Shown: positions 29,791 to 37,704 of the stretch, piece after piece
How positions within the stretch are numbered: the stretch's first letter is position 1
Layout of the letters: every line of letters begins with the position of its first letter
DNA from: an uncultured bacterium
GTDB taxonomy: Bacteria > Verrucomicrobiota > Kiritimatiellia > RFP12 > UBA1067
NCBI GenBank assembly: GCA_902770045.1
Contig: CACXRO010000005.1
Span: 1 to 45,467 of the forward strand
Direction of reading: 5' to 3'
Length of the DNA stretch: 45,467 bases
The notes under the pieces: model-generated
The model's database searches: none
What the model saw: only the letters and a program-made list of their open reading frames with translations
Told to the model about the DNA's origin: nothing
Made by a program: the position numbers and the translations under genes

Positions 29791-30506
29791 CAGTACGCCC
29801 CCTTCCCGCCGATGATCGCGGGGACCGTCTTCATGAGGATCGCGACGTCCTTCCAGAACCCGCCCGCCATGATGTACTCCTTGTCGAGCCGCACCTGCTC
29901 GTGGAACGGGATCTCGCTCCTGCCCTTGATCTGCCAGAGGCAGGTGATGCCGGGGATCACGTCCAGCCGCTTGCGGTCCTCGAGCGTGTACTGCGCCACC
30001 TCGGAAGGCACCGGCGGACGCGGCCCCACCAGGCTCATGTCGCCGATGAACACGTTCCAGAGCTGCGGCAGCTCGTCGAGGCTCGTGCGCCGCAGGAACC
30101 GCCCCACCCTGGTGATGCGCGGATCGTCCTTCATCTTGAAGATCACGCCGTCCTTCGACTCGTTCTGCGCCATCAGCGCCGCCTTGCACGCCTCGGCGTC
30201 GGTCCGCATGCTGCGGAACTTCCAGAAGCGGAAGTGGCGCCCGTAGCGCCCGACGCGCGTCTGGCTGAAGAACACCGGCCCCGGGCTCGAGAGCTTCACC
30301 GCAGCCGCGATCCCCAGGAAGACGGGCGAGAGGACGAGCATGCCGACGCCGCTGCCGACGATGTCGATGAACCGCTTCGTCGCGTACGAGAGCAGCACCG
30401 TGAAGCGCCACGCCATCAGCCGCAGGCTCCGCCGCCTCACGCCGCGTGTGCGCGCGGCGAGCTCGTGGACGAGTTCGTCCAGCTCCTCTGGCTTCGCCTC
30501 CGCCAT
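29790..30506 (-). CDS. Initiating undecaprenyl-phosphate sugar phosphotransferase (WcaJ/WbaP C-domain type)
   Basis: 238 residues, bacterial sugar transferase family (PF02397). It transfers a sugar-1-phosphate to undecaprenyl phosphate at the inner membrane, starting polymer synthesis. A hydrophobic re-entrant segment lies at about 44-70 (RFIDIVGSGVGMLVLSPVFL), followed by the hallmark SPGPVFFSQTRVGRYGRHF, FRFWKFRSMR, DPRITRVGRFLRRTSLDELP, QLWNVFIGDMSLVGPRPPVP and PGITCLWQIKGR. It is the short monotopic form without the N-terminal CoA-binding-like domain of WcaJ. The stop of the Hpt gene directly precedes its ATG (TAAATG), linking signalling and synthesis in one mRNA. Confidence 0.95.
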   Translation of the reverse strand: MAEAKPEELDELVHELAARTRGVRRRSLRLMAWRFTVLLSYATKRFIDIVGSGVGMLVLSPVFLGIAAAVKLSSPGPVFFSQTRVGRYGRHFRFWKFRSMRTDAEACKAALMAQNESKDGVIFKMKDDPRITRVGRFLRRTSLDELPQLWNVFIGDMSLVGPRPPVPSEVAQYTLEDRKRLDVIPGITCLWQIKGRSEIPFHEQVRLDKEYIMAGGFWKDVAILMKTVPAIIGGKGAY

Positions 30507-30815
30507 TTAGAGCGCCGCCGTCAGCTCCTTCAGCCGCGCGATCAGCCGGCCCGACTCGCCGGCGTCGTGGAGCTTCGCCGCCTGGCGGAGCGAAATCCCG
30601 ATCTCCGCCGTCTCGCTGTCGCCAGCCGCCAGGGCATTCCCCTTCACCGTGTGCGCGATCTTGTCCAGCGCATCCCAATCGCCGGCCGAGAGCGCGGCCT
30701 CGGCCTCGCCGGTCTTCTCCTTGGCGGACGAGGCGTACTCGCCGTAGATTTCGTTGACGACGTCGGCGTCGCCGCCGAACTGCTCGTTCAGGTATGTGGC
30801 GCAGCATTCCTTCAT
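30507..30815 (-). CDS. Free-standing Hpt phosphotransfer protein
   Basis: 102 residues, all helical, one histidine phosphotransfer domain. The active site is IAHTVKGNALAAG, with His55 and the conserved Lys-Gly that follow in HPt domains. It carries phosphate from a hybrid kinase's receiver to a second receiver. Three hybrid kinases with terminal receivers lie in the same locus, and the REC-PP2C protein is encoded just upstream, with ATGA overlap. I infer it links them, as HptB does in Pseudomonas. The N-terminus contains adjacent cysteines (MKECCA), whose meaning is unknown. Confidence 0.9.
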   Translation of the reverse strand: MKECCATYLNEQFGGDADVVNEIYGEYASSAKEKTGEAEAALSAGDWDALDKIAHTVKGNALAAGDSETAEIGISLRQAAKLHDAGESGRLIARLKELTAAL

Positions 30816-32494
30816 TTGACTTCCCCCTTGAAGTTGGCTTGCCCCCCGACCGCTTCCAGGTTCAGGGGGATGTGGTAGATGGTCTCGTTCAACTTGCCAT
30901 AGCGGTTGCGCTCGATGCCGTCGCAGAGCTCGCGCACCATCATCCGGCCGCGCCCGCGCCCGCTCATCTCGCGGTTGGCAAGTTCGAAACCGGTGTCGGT
31001 CGAACCGGCGGCGACGGCAAGGCTCGGCTCGGGCGAGCCGCAGTCCCACACCGTCAGCTCCGCCGTCTTGTTCACCAGCCGGAGCCGGATGCTCACCACC
31101 TCGTGCAGTCGCTCGCGGTCGGTGAGGCCGTGGTCGTGGATGTTCATCAGCTTCTCCTCGAGGACGAGCTGGATGCGGTCGACGAGCGACTGGTCCCAGC
31201 CCTCGCCGGCGCACCAGGCCGCCACATCCTGCGACATCTGGTCCACCTCCGCCGGCGAGACCGGCGAGGTCGCCTCGAAGACGCCGGGCAGGTTCGCGCG
31301 CTTGCCGAAGACGAGGATGGTCACGTCGTCGTGCAGGGTGCCGTAGCCGATCTCCGCCGCCGCGCGCATGAACTTGTAGGGCTCGACCATGATCGAGCCG
31401 TCCGCGCGGCCATCGGTGATGAGCTCGTTGCGCAGCTTGGCCACCATCGCCGCCGGCATCTGCTCCATGCCCTCCGTGTCGCGCGACATGTCGAGGAGCC
31501 CGTCGGTGTAGGCCACCACCACCGAGTCGTCGAAGAGCGGAGTCGTCACCACGTCCTTCTCGGAGTAGACCGTGTCGGCCATCAGCCCGATCGGCAGCCC
31601 GCCGCGCTTCTCTGGGTTGACCTCGCACACCACGCCGTCGGACACCACCACCGGGTCCGGCGCGCCGCAGTTGAGCCAGACGACGTCGTTCCGAAGCGGA
31701 CGGTGCAGGCAGAGGAGCGCGGTCATGTAGGAGACCTCCGCCAGGTTGTTCCGGAAGAAGCGCTGCAGGCGGTTCGCGATGTCGTAGATCTGCACCGAGC
31801 TCTGCAGCTTGCGGTTGGAGAGCTGCTTGATGAACGTCTGCACCGCCGTCATCGCGAGCGCCGCGCTGGTGCCGTGGCCCTGGATGTCGCCGAGCAGGTA
31901 GAGGTAGCACCCCTCGCCGAACGGCATCGCCTCGTAGAGGTCGCCGCTGACCATGTCCTTCGCCTTCCAGAACGCCGTGTAGAAGCCGCGCTCCGTCATC
32001 ATCGCGCGCACCGGCAGCATGCTGCTCTGGATCTGGGCTGCGAGCGCCATCGACTGCCTCTGCTCCTCGATCTGACGCTCGATGAACTGCTCGATCCGGC
32101 GCGAGGCGATGGTGCGCTGCACACGCTGGAGGAGGACGTCGGTGTCGACCGACTTCGGCAGGTAGTAGCTCAGCGGCTCGGAGACGATCTTCTTCAGGAA
32201 CCCGCTCCCCTCCTCCGGATCGAGCGCCGTCAGGAAGAAGATCGGCATCGACCGGTCGATGCCGCGCACGATGTCGCGGAACACGAAGCCGTCCATCTCG
32301 CCCATCACGATGTCGGAGATGATCGCGCCGAAGTGCTTGTGGTCCTTCTTCAGGACCGCCACCGCCTCCTCCACCGTCCCGACCGCGACCGGCTCGTACC
32401 CCACGCGCTTCAGCCGCGCGCTCATCGTGAGCCGAATCAGCTTCTCGTCGTCGACCACGAGAATCTTCGGCATTGTTTCCACATGCCCTGCCAT
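30812..32494 (-). CDS. REC-PP2C(SpoIIE)-HATPase response regulator (HsbR-like)
   Basis: 560 residues, three domains. The receiver (about 9-130) has the acidic pair VVDDE, Asp61 in IISDIVMGEMDG and Lys114 in LPKSVD. A short coiled segment precedes a SpoIIE/PP2C phosphatase (about 155-405): SGDLYEAMPFGEG, LLGDIQGHGTSAALAM (metal-binding Asp185 and Asp203) and HDDVTILVFG. The C-terminal HATPase_c_2 domain (about 415-545) resembles RsbW: LVLEEKLMNIHDHGL, VWDCGSPE, GRGRMMVRELCDGIERN. A protein with both phosphatase and kinase modules can set the phosphorylation state of a STAS partner, probably the one at 27572. The ATG at 32494 has GGAG 10 nt upstream. A -35/-10 promoter lies at 32571-32599, so this gene starts the locus. 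Confidence 0.93.
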   Translation of the reverse strand: MAGHVETMPKILVVDDEKLIRLTMSARLKRVGYEPVAVGTVEEAVAVLKKDHKHFGAIISDIVMGEMDGFVFRDIVRGIDRSMPIFFLTALDPEEGSGFLKKIVSEPLSYYLPKSVDTDVLLQRVQRTIASRRIEQFIERQIEEQRQSMALAAQIQSSMLPVRAMMTERGFYTAFWKAKDMVSGDLYEAMPFGEGCYLYLLGDIQGHGTSAALAMTAVQTFIKQLSNRKLQSSVQIYDIANRLQRFFRNNLAEVSYMTALLCLHRPLRNDVVWLNCGAPDPVVVSDGVVCEVNPEKRGGLPIGLMADTVYSEKDVVTTPLFDDSVVVAYTDGLLDMSRDTEGMEQMPAAMVAKLRNELITDGRADGSIMVEPYKFMRAAAEIGYGTLHDDVTILVFGKRANLPGVFEATSPVSPAEVDQMSQDVAAWCAGEGWDQSLVDRIQLVLEEKLMNIHDHGLTDRERLHEVVSIRLRLVNKTAELTVWDCGSPEPSLAVAAGSTDTGFELANREMSGRGRGRMMVRELCDGIERNRYGKLNETIYHIPLNLEAVGGQANFKGEVK

Positions 32495-32570
32495 TTTTGC
32501 GATCTCCTGCAGACCTTCCCTCTACCTTCTTTCTTTAGGGATTCCTCTTCCATTACTGAAATTAGCGCGT

Positions 32571-32599
32571 ATTATACCATTTCCAGCGGCTGGAATCAA
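32571..32599 (-). promoter_or_regulatory. Promoter at the head of the polysaccharide/phosphorelay locus
   Basis: On the minus strand: TTGATT (32599-32594), 17 nt, TATAAT (32576-32571), with TGG before the -10 box. The ATG is 76 nt downstream. The -35 region overlaps a small inverted repeat (CAGCGG and CCGCTG), a possible operator. Confidence 0.65.
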
Positions 32600-32657
32600 C
32601 CGCTGATTCGCCGCAAATGGCAACAACTGGCGGAAATCAGCAAGATTCCCGCGCTTA

Positions 32658-32678
32658 GACAGATTCCCGGAATCTGTC
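32658..32678. promoter_or_regulatory. Perfect 10-bp palindrome after the LysR gene
   Basis: GACAGATTCC, one C, then GGAATCTGTC. It sits 6 bp past the stop of the LysR gene and about 60 bp upstream of the -35 of the HsbR-like gene. No T tract follows in either direction, so it is a weak terminator candidate. A binding site for a dimeric regulator, perhaps the adjacent LysR protein, is possible. Confidence 0.45.
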
Positions 32679-32684
32679 ACCGCG

Positions 32685-33587
32685 TCATTTGCCGGCGATG
32701 ATCCTGCGCACGGCGGCGACGAACGCCGCCGCCGCCGGGGAGAACGGTATCCCGGCGCGGCTTACGATGCCGACGCGGATCTTGTCGTCGAGCTCGAGCG
32801 GCACCGACACGATTGCGGGATTGTACGCCTTCGCGTGCGCCCCGGAAGCGACGGTGAACCCGTTGAGCCCCAGGAGAAGGTTGGTCATCGTGGCGCGGTC
32901 GCGGACGCGGATGTTCTTCCGCCGGTCGATGGCCGGCATGACCTCCTCGGCGAAGTAGAGCGCGTTCTCCACCCCCTGCTCGTAGGTGAGGTAGGGGTAG
33001 GCGTCGAGCTCGGCGGGGCGGATCGACCTGCGCCTCGCCAGCGGATGGCCCTTGCCGACGAACACGTGCGGCTTCGCGGCGAAGAGCTCGTCGAACTTCA
33101 GCTCCTCCTTCCGGAGGATCTTGCCGATCGCCCTCTCGTTGCGGCGGGAGAGGTAGAGGATGCCGATCTCGCTGCGGTGCCGCGCGACGTCGTCGATGAT
33201 TTCGCTGGTGACGGTCTCGCGCAGGGTGAAGTCGTAGGACTCCGCGCCGTTCGCCTTCACGACCTCCATGAACGCCTCGGCGGCGAACGCGAAGTGCTGG
33301 CACGAGACGGCGAACTGCGGACGCCGCACGGCCTTGCCGGTGTACTTCTCCGAGATGCGCGCGGCGTCGTCAAGGATCTGCCGCGCCGAGGCGAGGAACT
33401 CCTCGCCCTCGCGGGTCACGCTGACGCCCTTCGGCGAGCGCGTGAACACCGCGATGCGCAGCTCCTCCTCCAGGAGCCTCACCGCCTCGGTGAGCGTCGG
33501 CTGGGTGACGAAGCACCTGCGGGCCGCCTCGCTGATCGAGCCGTACGTCGCCACCGCGTCGGCATACTTGAGCTGCTGAAGTGTCAT
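32685..33587 (-). CDS. LysR-type transcriptional regulator
   Basis: 300 residues, family-typical length. The N-terminal winged HTH is MTLQQLKYADAVATYGSISE, AARRCFVTQPTLTEAVRLLE, with FTRSPKGVSVTREGEEFL completing it. The effector domain (about 90-295) has the two-lobe periplasmic-binding fold, with FAVSCQHFAFAAEAF and GLNGFTVASGAHAKAY. Ligand and targets are unknown. It is the last gene before the polysaccharide locus on the same strand and could act on the promoter at 32571-32599. The ATG at 33587 is only 6 nt after a perfect TATAAT, so the mRNA is probably leaderless. Confidence 0.93.
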   Translation of the reverse strand: MTLQQLKYADAVATYGSISEAARRCFVTQPTLTEAVRLLEEELRIAVFTRSPKGVSVTREGEEFLASARQILDDAARISEKYTGKAVRRPQFAVSCQHFAFAAEAFMEVVKANGAESYDFTLRETVTSEIIDDVARHRSEIGILYLSRRNERAIGKILRKEELKFDELFAAKPHVFVGKGHPLARRRSIRPAELDAYPYLTYEQGVENALYFAEEVMPAIDRRKNIRVRDRATMTNLLLGLNGFTVASGAHAKAYNPAIVSVPLELDDKIRVGIVSRAGIPFSPAAAAFVAAVRRIIAGK

Positions 33588-33593
33588 GGCGGT

Positions 33594-33604
33594 ATTATAT
33601 CATT
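33594..33604 (-). promoter_or_regulatory. Extended -10 promoter of the LysR gene
   Basis: The minus strand reads AATGATATAAT, 6 nt from the ATG at 33587. The predicted start site coincides with the start codon. Confidence 0.6.
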
Positions 33605-33614
33605 TTTCGTGGAT

Positions 33615-36600
33615 TTACGGGGCAACGAGGTTGAACTCCAGGGACGACGGCGTGGAGAACCCGTTTACTCGGCTGGCGTAGAAGAAGGTGCCGGTGGCGA
33701 AAGGCCGCACAATCTGGTCTTCGTCGCCGCATCCGCAGTCGAGCCACCCCGGCGTCACGACCCCCTTGAACGTCGCTACCACGGTACGACGGTCAATGAC
33801 GGTCTTCGCCTTGCCGGTCAGGACTCCGGTCGCCTCGTTGAATTTCCAGGTTGCCTGCACCTCCTCGCCGTCGATCGTCGCCACAAGCGCATCCTCCGTT
33901 CCCAGCTCGAAGAGCGAAAGCCAGTCGGCGATTTCGTTGCCAGGCGCATAGTAGCCGCCATAGACGTTCATCGTCGCCACGAGTGCGTTGTCGGCCGCGC
34001 CCGTCGTACGCTTCCATGTCGCGCTGACGCCCGCCGGGGCCAAGACGACGCGGACCGTTTCGCTGTCTCCGTAGTACTGCTCTCCGTTCGCCCTTATGCG
34101 GAGCACCGCCGCGAGATCGTCCTTGGCCGCATACTTCTTCTTCCCGTCCGAAAGCTTGCGGGAGGATCGCTTGTAGATCGGGAGAAGCGCGTATTCCGCG
34201 TCGTTCGAGTCGACACCAAGATAGGCCGAGCCGCTGACAGCGATTCCGTTTGGAAGCGAACCCGCGTACGTGACGAGCCCCTTGCTCGCGTTCATAGTGC
34301 TGCTCTTGAGGGTCAGGTAGCCCGCGCCAAACGTGTAGTACCACGCCGTCGACTCGACGACGGGCATCGAGACCGTGTACGCACCGGCAAAGCGTTCGTA
34401 GCCGGAGGCGATTGACACGGCGCCCATCGCGCTGCCGATCGACACGGAGAGCAGTCCGTCCAGGGCCAGCGTCGCCTTCAACGTCACCTTGCCCGACTTG
34501 ATAGACGTGGAGAGAAGCCCGCTCTCCGGATCGAACTTCGTCCATTTGCCCGAGAACGCCGTGGTCGCACCGTTAAAGCGCTTGGCCGACAGCGCCTTCT
34601 TCGTCGTCTGGGCTACCTGGATGGCCGAGGACAGCGTCGTCACTCCCCATTCGTCCGTGGTGTACAGCGGGACGGACGTCGTAAATGCCGTTGCATAGTG
34701 CGGATTGACCGTCTTGGGAGAGGCAACGGTCAGGACGGCCTTCGTGCTTTCGGTCGAAACGACTTTCTTGCCGTTCGCGCTCTTGACCGTCACCTTGTAG
34801 GTGAAGTTGAAAGTGCCCGTGGCGGTGGTCGTGCCCTTGACCACTACGGACGACGTGGCGGCGTCCCACGCGAGGCTGAGCCCCTTCGGGAGCTTGCCCT
34901 TCGTGATCGTGATGGAGACCTTCTGCCCCTTGGCGACGACGTACGACGACAGCGGCGTCTTCGTGGCGAAATCGGAGTAGACGTACCCGGAGTCGAGCGT
35001 CACGGCCTCGAAGGCGTTCGTGATCGTCGCGTCGAATACAGTGCTCACGCCCTCGAACCGCGTGGCGCCGGACAGCTCCGGAGCCGTAACGCGCAGGACA
35101 AGGCGCCTTGCCGCGACGTCGGCGCGCGTGAACTCCACCTCAAGCGTCCCCGTCGTCGAGTAGGCGATCTCGTCGCCGTCGCGGACGACCGCAAGGCGCA
35201 CCTGGCGTTCCGCCGTCTTGTCGGCGACCGCGAACACGGCCCTGCCGCGCGAAGGCGGCCTGAGCAGGAAGTGGTCCTTGGCGTCGTTGCACTGGAGCGT
35301 GGAGACGGCGAATCCCCCGATTTCCATCGTGTTCGTGGTCGTCGACGCATAGTCCTGCGCCTCGCTCCCCCGGTCCGCGAGCAGGAGCAGGTCGTTGAGG
35401 CGGCCGATGTTCTCCGTGGGCTCGTAGTACTTGTTGCCGAAGGTCTCGTTGGTGTAGACGTTGTTCCGGTCGCGCCAACTGCTGAAGCGCCCCACGACAT
35501 TGTCGTTCCTGTCGATGAGGAGGACCGTGGGGTTGCCGAGGCGGACGGCCGTGGATTCCGGCGCGAGCCACTTCGACGTGGAGTAGCGGGCCGTGCGCTC
35601 GCGGACGGTGACGACGTCCTCGTCGGTGTCGGCAAGGCCGTGCCGCGAAAGGTAGGATGCGCCGGTCACGACGTCCGTGTTGCGGATGTGCTCTACGCTT
35701 CTTATGTAGGTGAGGAGCTGCGAGCCGCCGCCGTTGGCCGGAAGCTGCGCCTGGTCGAACAGGGCGACCTGGACGCGGTTCGAAGTGCACCACTCCCTGA
35801 AGGCGTCGGTCGCGAGGAACGACTCGTCGATGCCGTAGCAATAGGGACACCACATCGTGCCGGAGAACAAGGCGAGCGTGTAGTCGGCATTCCCCGCATT
35901 GACCTTCTCGCGCACGATGTCGTAGTCATGCGTCCACTCGGAAAAGCCGAGCGTGTCGGCCGTGCGCTCCCCTATCCAGTAGGGATTGGTGCAGGAATTC
36001 TCCTTCTGCGCGACAAAGGTGATGCCGTTCGTCGCAACGACCTCCATGGACGCGTCAAGGAGCGAAAGCTCGATGCGCCTGCCCTCCGCCGGGAAACCGA
36101 CTCCGCCGGGAAGCGTCATGTCGATGTCGACGAACTTGTCCGTCTCGAGCGATGCCCACACAAGCGCATTCGTCTCGACTGGCTTGATGCCGTCGGGCCA
36201 CGCCACGACCAGCGAACTCACCGTTGTCCCCGCAATCGCGCCGCTGCGCGCAAGCGGAACACGGACTACAGGCGTCGACGGTTCGGCCTCAAGACGGTCG
36301 TTGCGGTTCGCGAGCCCTATGGTCCCGGCCGAATCCCCGCAGCGGAAGCCGACGGACGCGACCTCGTAGCCGGCAAAATACCTTTCGATGCTCTGCTCGA
36401 ACTGTTCGACAAGCGAAAGCCCCGCGGTCTTGACGGACATCTGGCCGGCACGGCCAACGAACGCCGTGGCCTTGACGCTGCCATTTGCCTGCGGCCAGTA
36501 GAGGCAGATAAACGGAAACTTCGTCAGGGCCTTGGTGGCGGAAAGCTTTCCCGCCGCCGTGCGTGCGAACGTGACGGCCCCGGAACCCGCGTTCGGGGCG

Positions 36601-36929
36601 ACGTCCTTGCTGTTCTTGCCCTGGACGTAGCAGTAGATGTAGTCAGGATGTTCTGCCTGCCAGGCCTTGAAGCCAGCGGTGTTGACCGCCTCCTCGAGCT
36701 TTGCGCATTCAGTGCAGTTCTCGTTTGCCCAGAAAAGCACCATCGGCGCGGACGCGCGCCTCGCAAGGTTCGTCGCGTCGGAGAACTTTTCCATCCAGAA
36801 TCCAGTCCCGATGTTCGGAGACGTCTCAACCGGCAGATCCACCGCTCGAACGGCTTTGACTGGCGCGAATGCGGCAGCGATCATGGCCAAAGCAGCTAAC
36901 GACTCGCGGAGAATTATGCTGTCGTTCAT
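33615..36929 (-). CDS. Very large exported protein with two thioredoxin-like domains and beta-rich repeats
   Basis: 1104 residues from the ATG at 36929, which has AAGGAGGG shortly upstream. A signal peptide covers about 1-28 (LAALAMIAAAFAPVKAVRA). The first thioredoxin-like domain (about 45-190) carries the redox motif NCTEC (Cys72, Cys75). A second (about 345-480) carries TMWCPYCYG (Cys361, Cys364) and VRLGNPTVLLIDRNDNVVGR. From about 600 onward the protein is beta-rich: an Ig-like segment with LSSYVVAKGQKVSITITKGK and LPKGLSLAWDAATSSVVVKG, then several related ~100-residue beta modules. I do not recognise the family as a whole. It is likely secreted or surface-bound; the thioredoxin parts suggest thiol chemistry. 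It stands alone between the LysR and pdxT genes. Confidence 0.85.
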   Translation of the reverse strand: MNDSIILRESLAALAMIAAAFAPVKAVRAVDLPVETSPNIGTGFWMEKFSDATNLARRASAPMVLFWANENCTECAKLEEAVNTAGFKAWQAEHPDYIYCYVQGKNSKDVAPNAGSGAVTFARTAAGKLSATKALTKFPFICLYWPQANGSVKATAFVGRAGQMSVKTAGLSLVEQFEQSIERYFAGYEVASVGFRCGDSAGTIGLANRNDRLEAEPSTPVVRVPLARSGAIAGTTVSSLVVAWPDGIKPVETNALVWASLETDKFVDIDMTLPGGVGFPAEGRRIELSLLDASMEVVATNGITFVAQKENSCTNPYWIGERTADTLGFSEWTHDYDIVREKVNAGNADYTLALFSGTMWCPYCYGIDESFLATDAFREWCTSNRVQVALFDQAQLPANGGGSQLLTYIRSVEHIRNTDVVTGASYLSRHGLADTDEDVVTVRERTARYSTSKWLAPESTAVRLGNPTVLLIDRNDNVVGRFSSWRDRNNVYTNETFGNKYYEPTENIGRLNDLLLLADRGSEAQDYASTTTNTMEIGGFAVSTLQCNDAKDHFLLRPPSRGRAVFAVADKTAERQVRLAVVRDGDEIAYSTTGTLEVEFTRADVAARRLVLRVTAPELSGATRFEGVSTVFDATITNAFEAVTLDSGYVYSDFATKTPLSSYVVAKGQKVSITITKGKLPKGLSLAWDAATSSVVVKGTTTATGTFNFTYKVTVKSANGKKVVSTESTKAVLTVASPKTVNPHYATAFTTSVPLYTTDEWGVTTLSSAIQVAQTTKKALSAKRFNGATTAFSGKWTKFDPESGLLSTSIKSGKVTLKATLALDGLLSVSIGSAMGAVSIASGYERFAGAYTVSMPVVESTAWYYTFGAGYLTLKSSTMNASKGLVTYAGSLPNGIAVSGSAYLGVDSNDAEYALLPIYKRSSRKLSDGKKKYAAKDDLAAVLRIRANGEQYYGDSETVRVVLAPAGVSATWKRTTGAADNALVATMNVYGGYYAPGNEIADWLSLFELGTEDALVATIDGEEVQATWKFNEATGVLTGKAKTVIDRRTVVATFKGVVTPGWLDCGCGDEDQIVRPFATGTFFYASRVNGFSTPSSLEFNLVAP

Positions 36930-36992
36930 ATATGCCCTCCTTAGGTTGTCCTTGTCCGACCGCTGCACCCCGGCAGCCTTTTGAGTGTTTGT

Positions 36993-36998
36993 ATTGTA
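36993..36998 (-). promoter_or_regulatory. Possible -10 box for the large exported protein
   Basis: The minus strand reads TTTTAGTACAATAC, with TACAAT at 36998-36993. A start here would give a leader of about 57 nt carrying the strong ribosome-binding site. No convincing -35 box is seen, so this is a weak call. Confidence 0.35.
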
Positions 36999-37067
36999 CT
37001 AAAATTCAGTTGGCAAATGGTAATAGAAAATTCCTCTGCCCAATCATAGGTCGCCCTTATACATCTT

Positions 37068-37613
37068 CTACCCCAGCTCGGGATGCCAGGTGAACGCGGT
37101 GATGTTGCGCCAGCGGACAGAAGTCGGCCGCCCGTTGAAAGTCGAGAGGGCCTTGACTTCGGGCGACAGGACTTCGGCAATCGCCGGGGCGCGGATGAAC
37201 GTCATCGGAACGTCGGGCCTGCCGTCGAACACACCGACGGTGTGAAAGCTGCCGAGCTGCCGTCCGTAGGCATTGCGCCTGACCGCGACAGGAAGTACGC
37301 CAAACCACCTCTCAGGACGCGTTCCGCCGCGCGCGCCAGGGTCGTCGATCTTCTCCGCCAGCAGTATCAGCCCCGCGCAGGTCGCGAAGACCTGAAGCCC
37401 GCCGACGATGCGCTCCTTGATCGGCGCGAATAGCCCAAGGTCGTTGAGAAGCTTGCCCTGCACCGTCGACTCGCCGCCTGGCAGCGCAAGGAGGTCCATG
37501 CCGCGCTCAAGGTCGGCGCGCTGGCGGATCTCGAAGACGTCCGCGCCCTGCGCGCGCCAGTACGCCTCCATTTCGGCAAACGCCCCCTGTACTGCAAGCA
37601 CACCTACCTTCAT
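37068..37613 (-). CDS. pdxT: PdxT, glutaminase subunit of pyridoxal 5'-phosphate synthase
   Basis: 181 residues from the ATG at 37613 (MKVGVLAVQGAF); the longer reading is repeat sequence. It hydrolyses glutamine and feeds ammonia to PdxS. Class I amidotransferase features are LPGGEST (45-51), the nucleophile in FATCAGLILLA (Cys79) and the His-Glu pair in FTWHPEL (about 177-179). The protein stops one residue after HPEL, so it lacks the roughly 12-15 residue C-terminal tail usual in PdxT, though the catalytic triad is complete. It follows pdxS on the same strand after a 91-bp gap holding a palindromic repeat. Confidence 0.93.
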   Translation of the reverse strand: MKVGVLAVQGAFAEMEAYWRAQGADVFEIRQRADLERGMDLLALPGGESTVQGKLLNDLGLFAPIKERIVGGLQVFATCAGLILLAEKIDDPGARGGTRPERWFGVLPVAVRRNAYGRQLGSFHTVGVFDGRPDVPMTFIRAPAIAEVLSPEVKALSTFNGRPTSVRWRNITAFTWHPELG

Positions 37614-37639
37614 CTTCCCAGCTTCCCCATCATTTTTTT

Positions 37640-37695
37640 GCCACAAAGACCACAAAGGCCACAAAGCAACTATGTGTTCTTTGTGTTCTCTGTGG
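37640..37695. repeat. CACAAAG palindromic repeat between pdxS and pdxT
   Basis: The left arm starts GCCACAAAGACCACAAAGGC and the right arm ends CTTTGTGTTCTCTGTGGC; the arms are imperfect inverted repeats. Flanking T7 (37633-37639) and A7 (37698-37704) can extend the stem. It is the same family as 18892-18946. The hairpin could attenuate transcription or protect the upstream pdxS message. Confidence 0.8.
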
Positions 37696-37704
37696 CTAAA
37701 AAAA

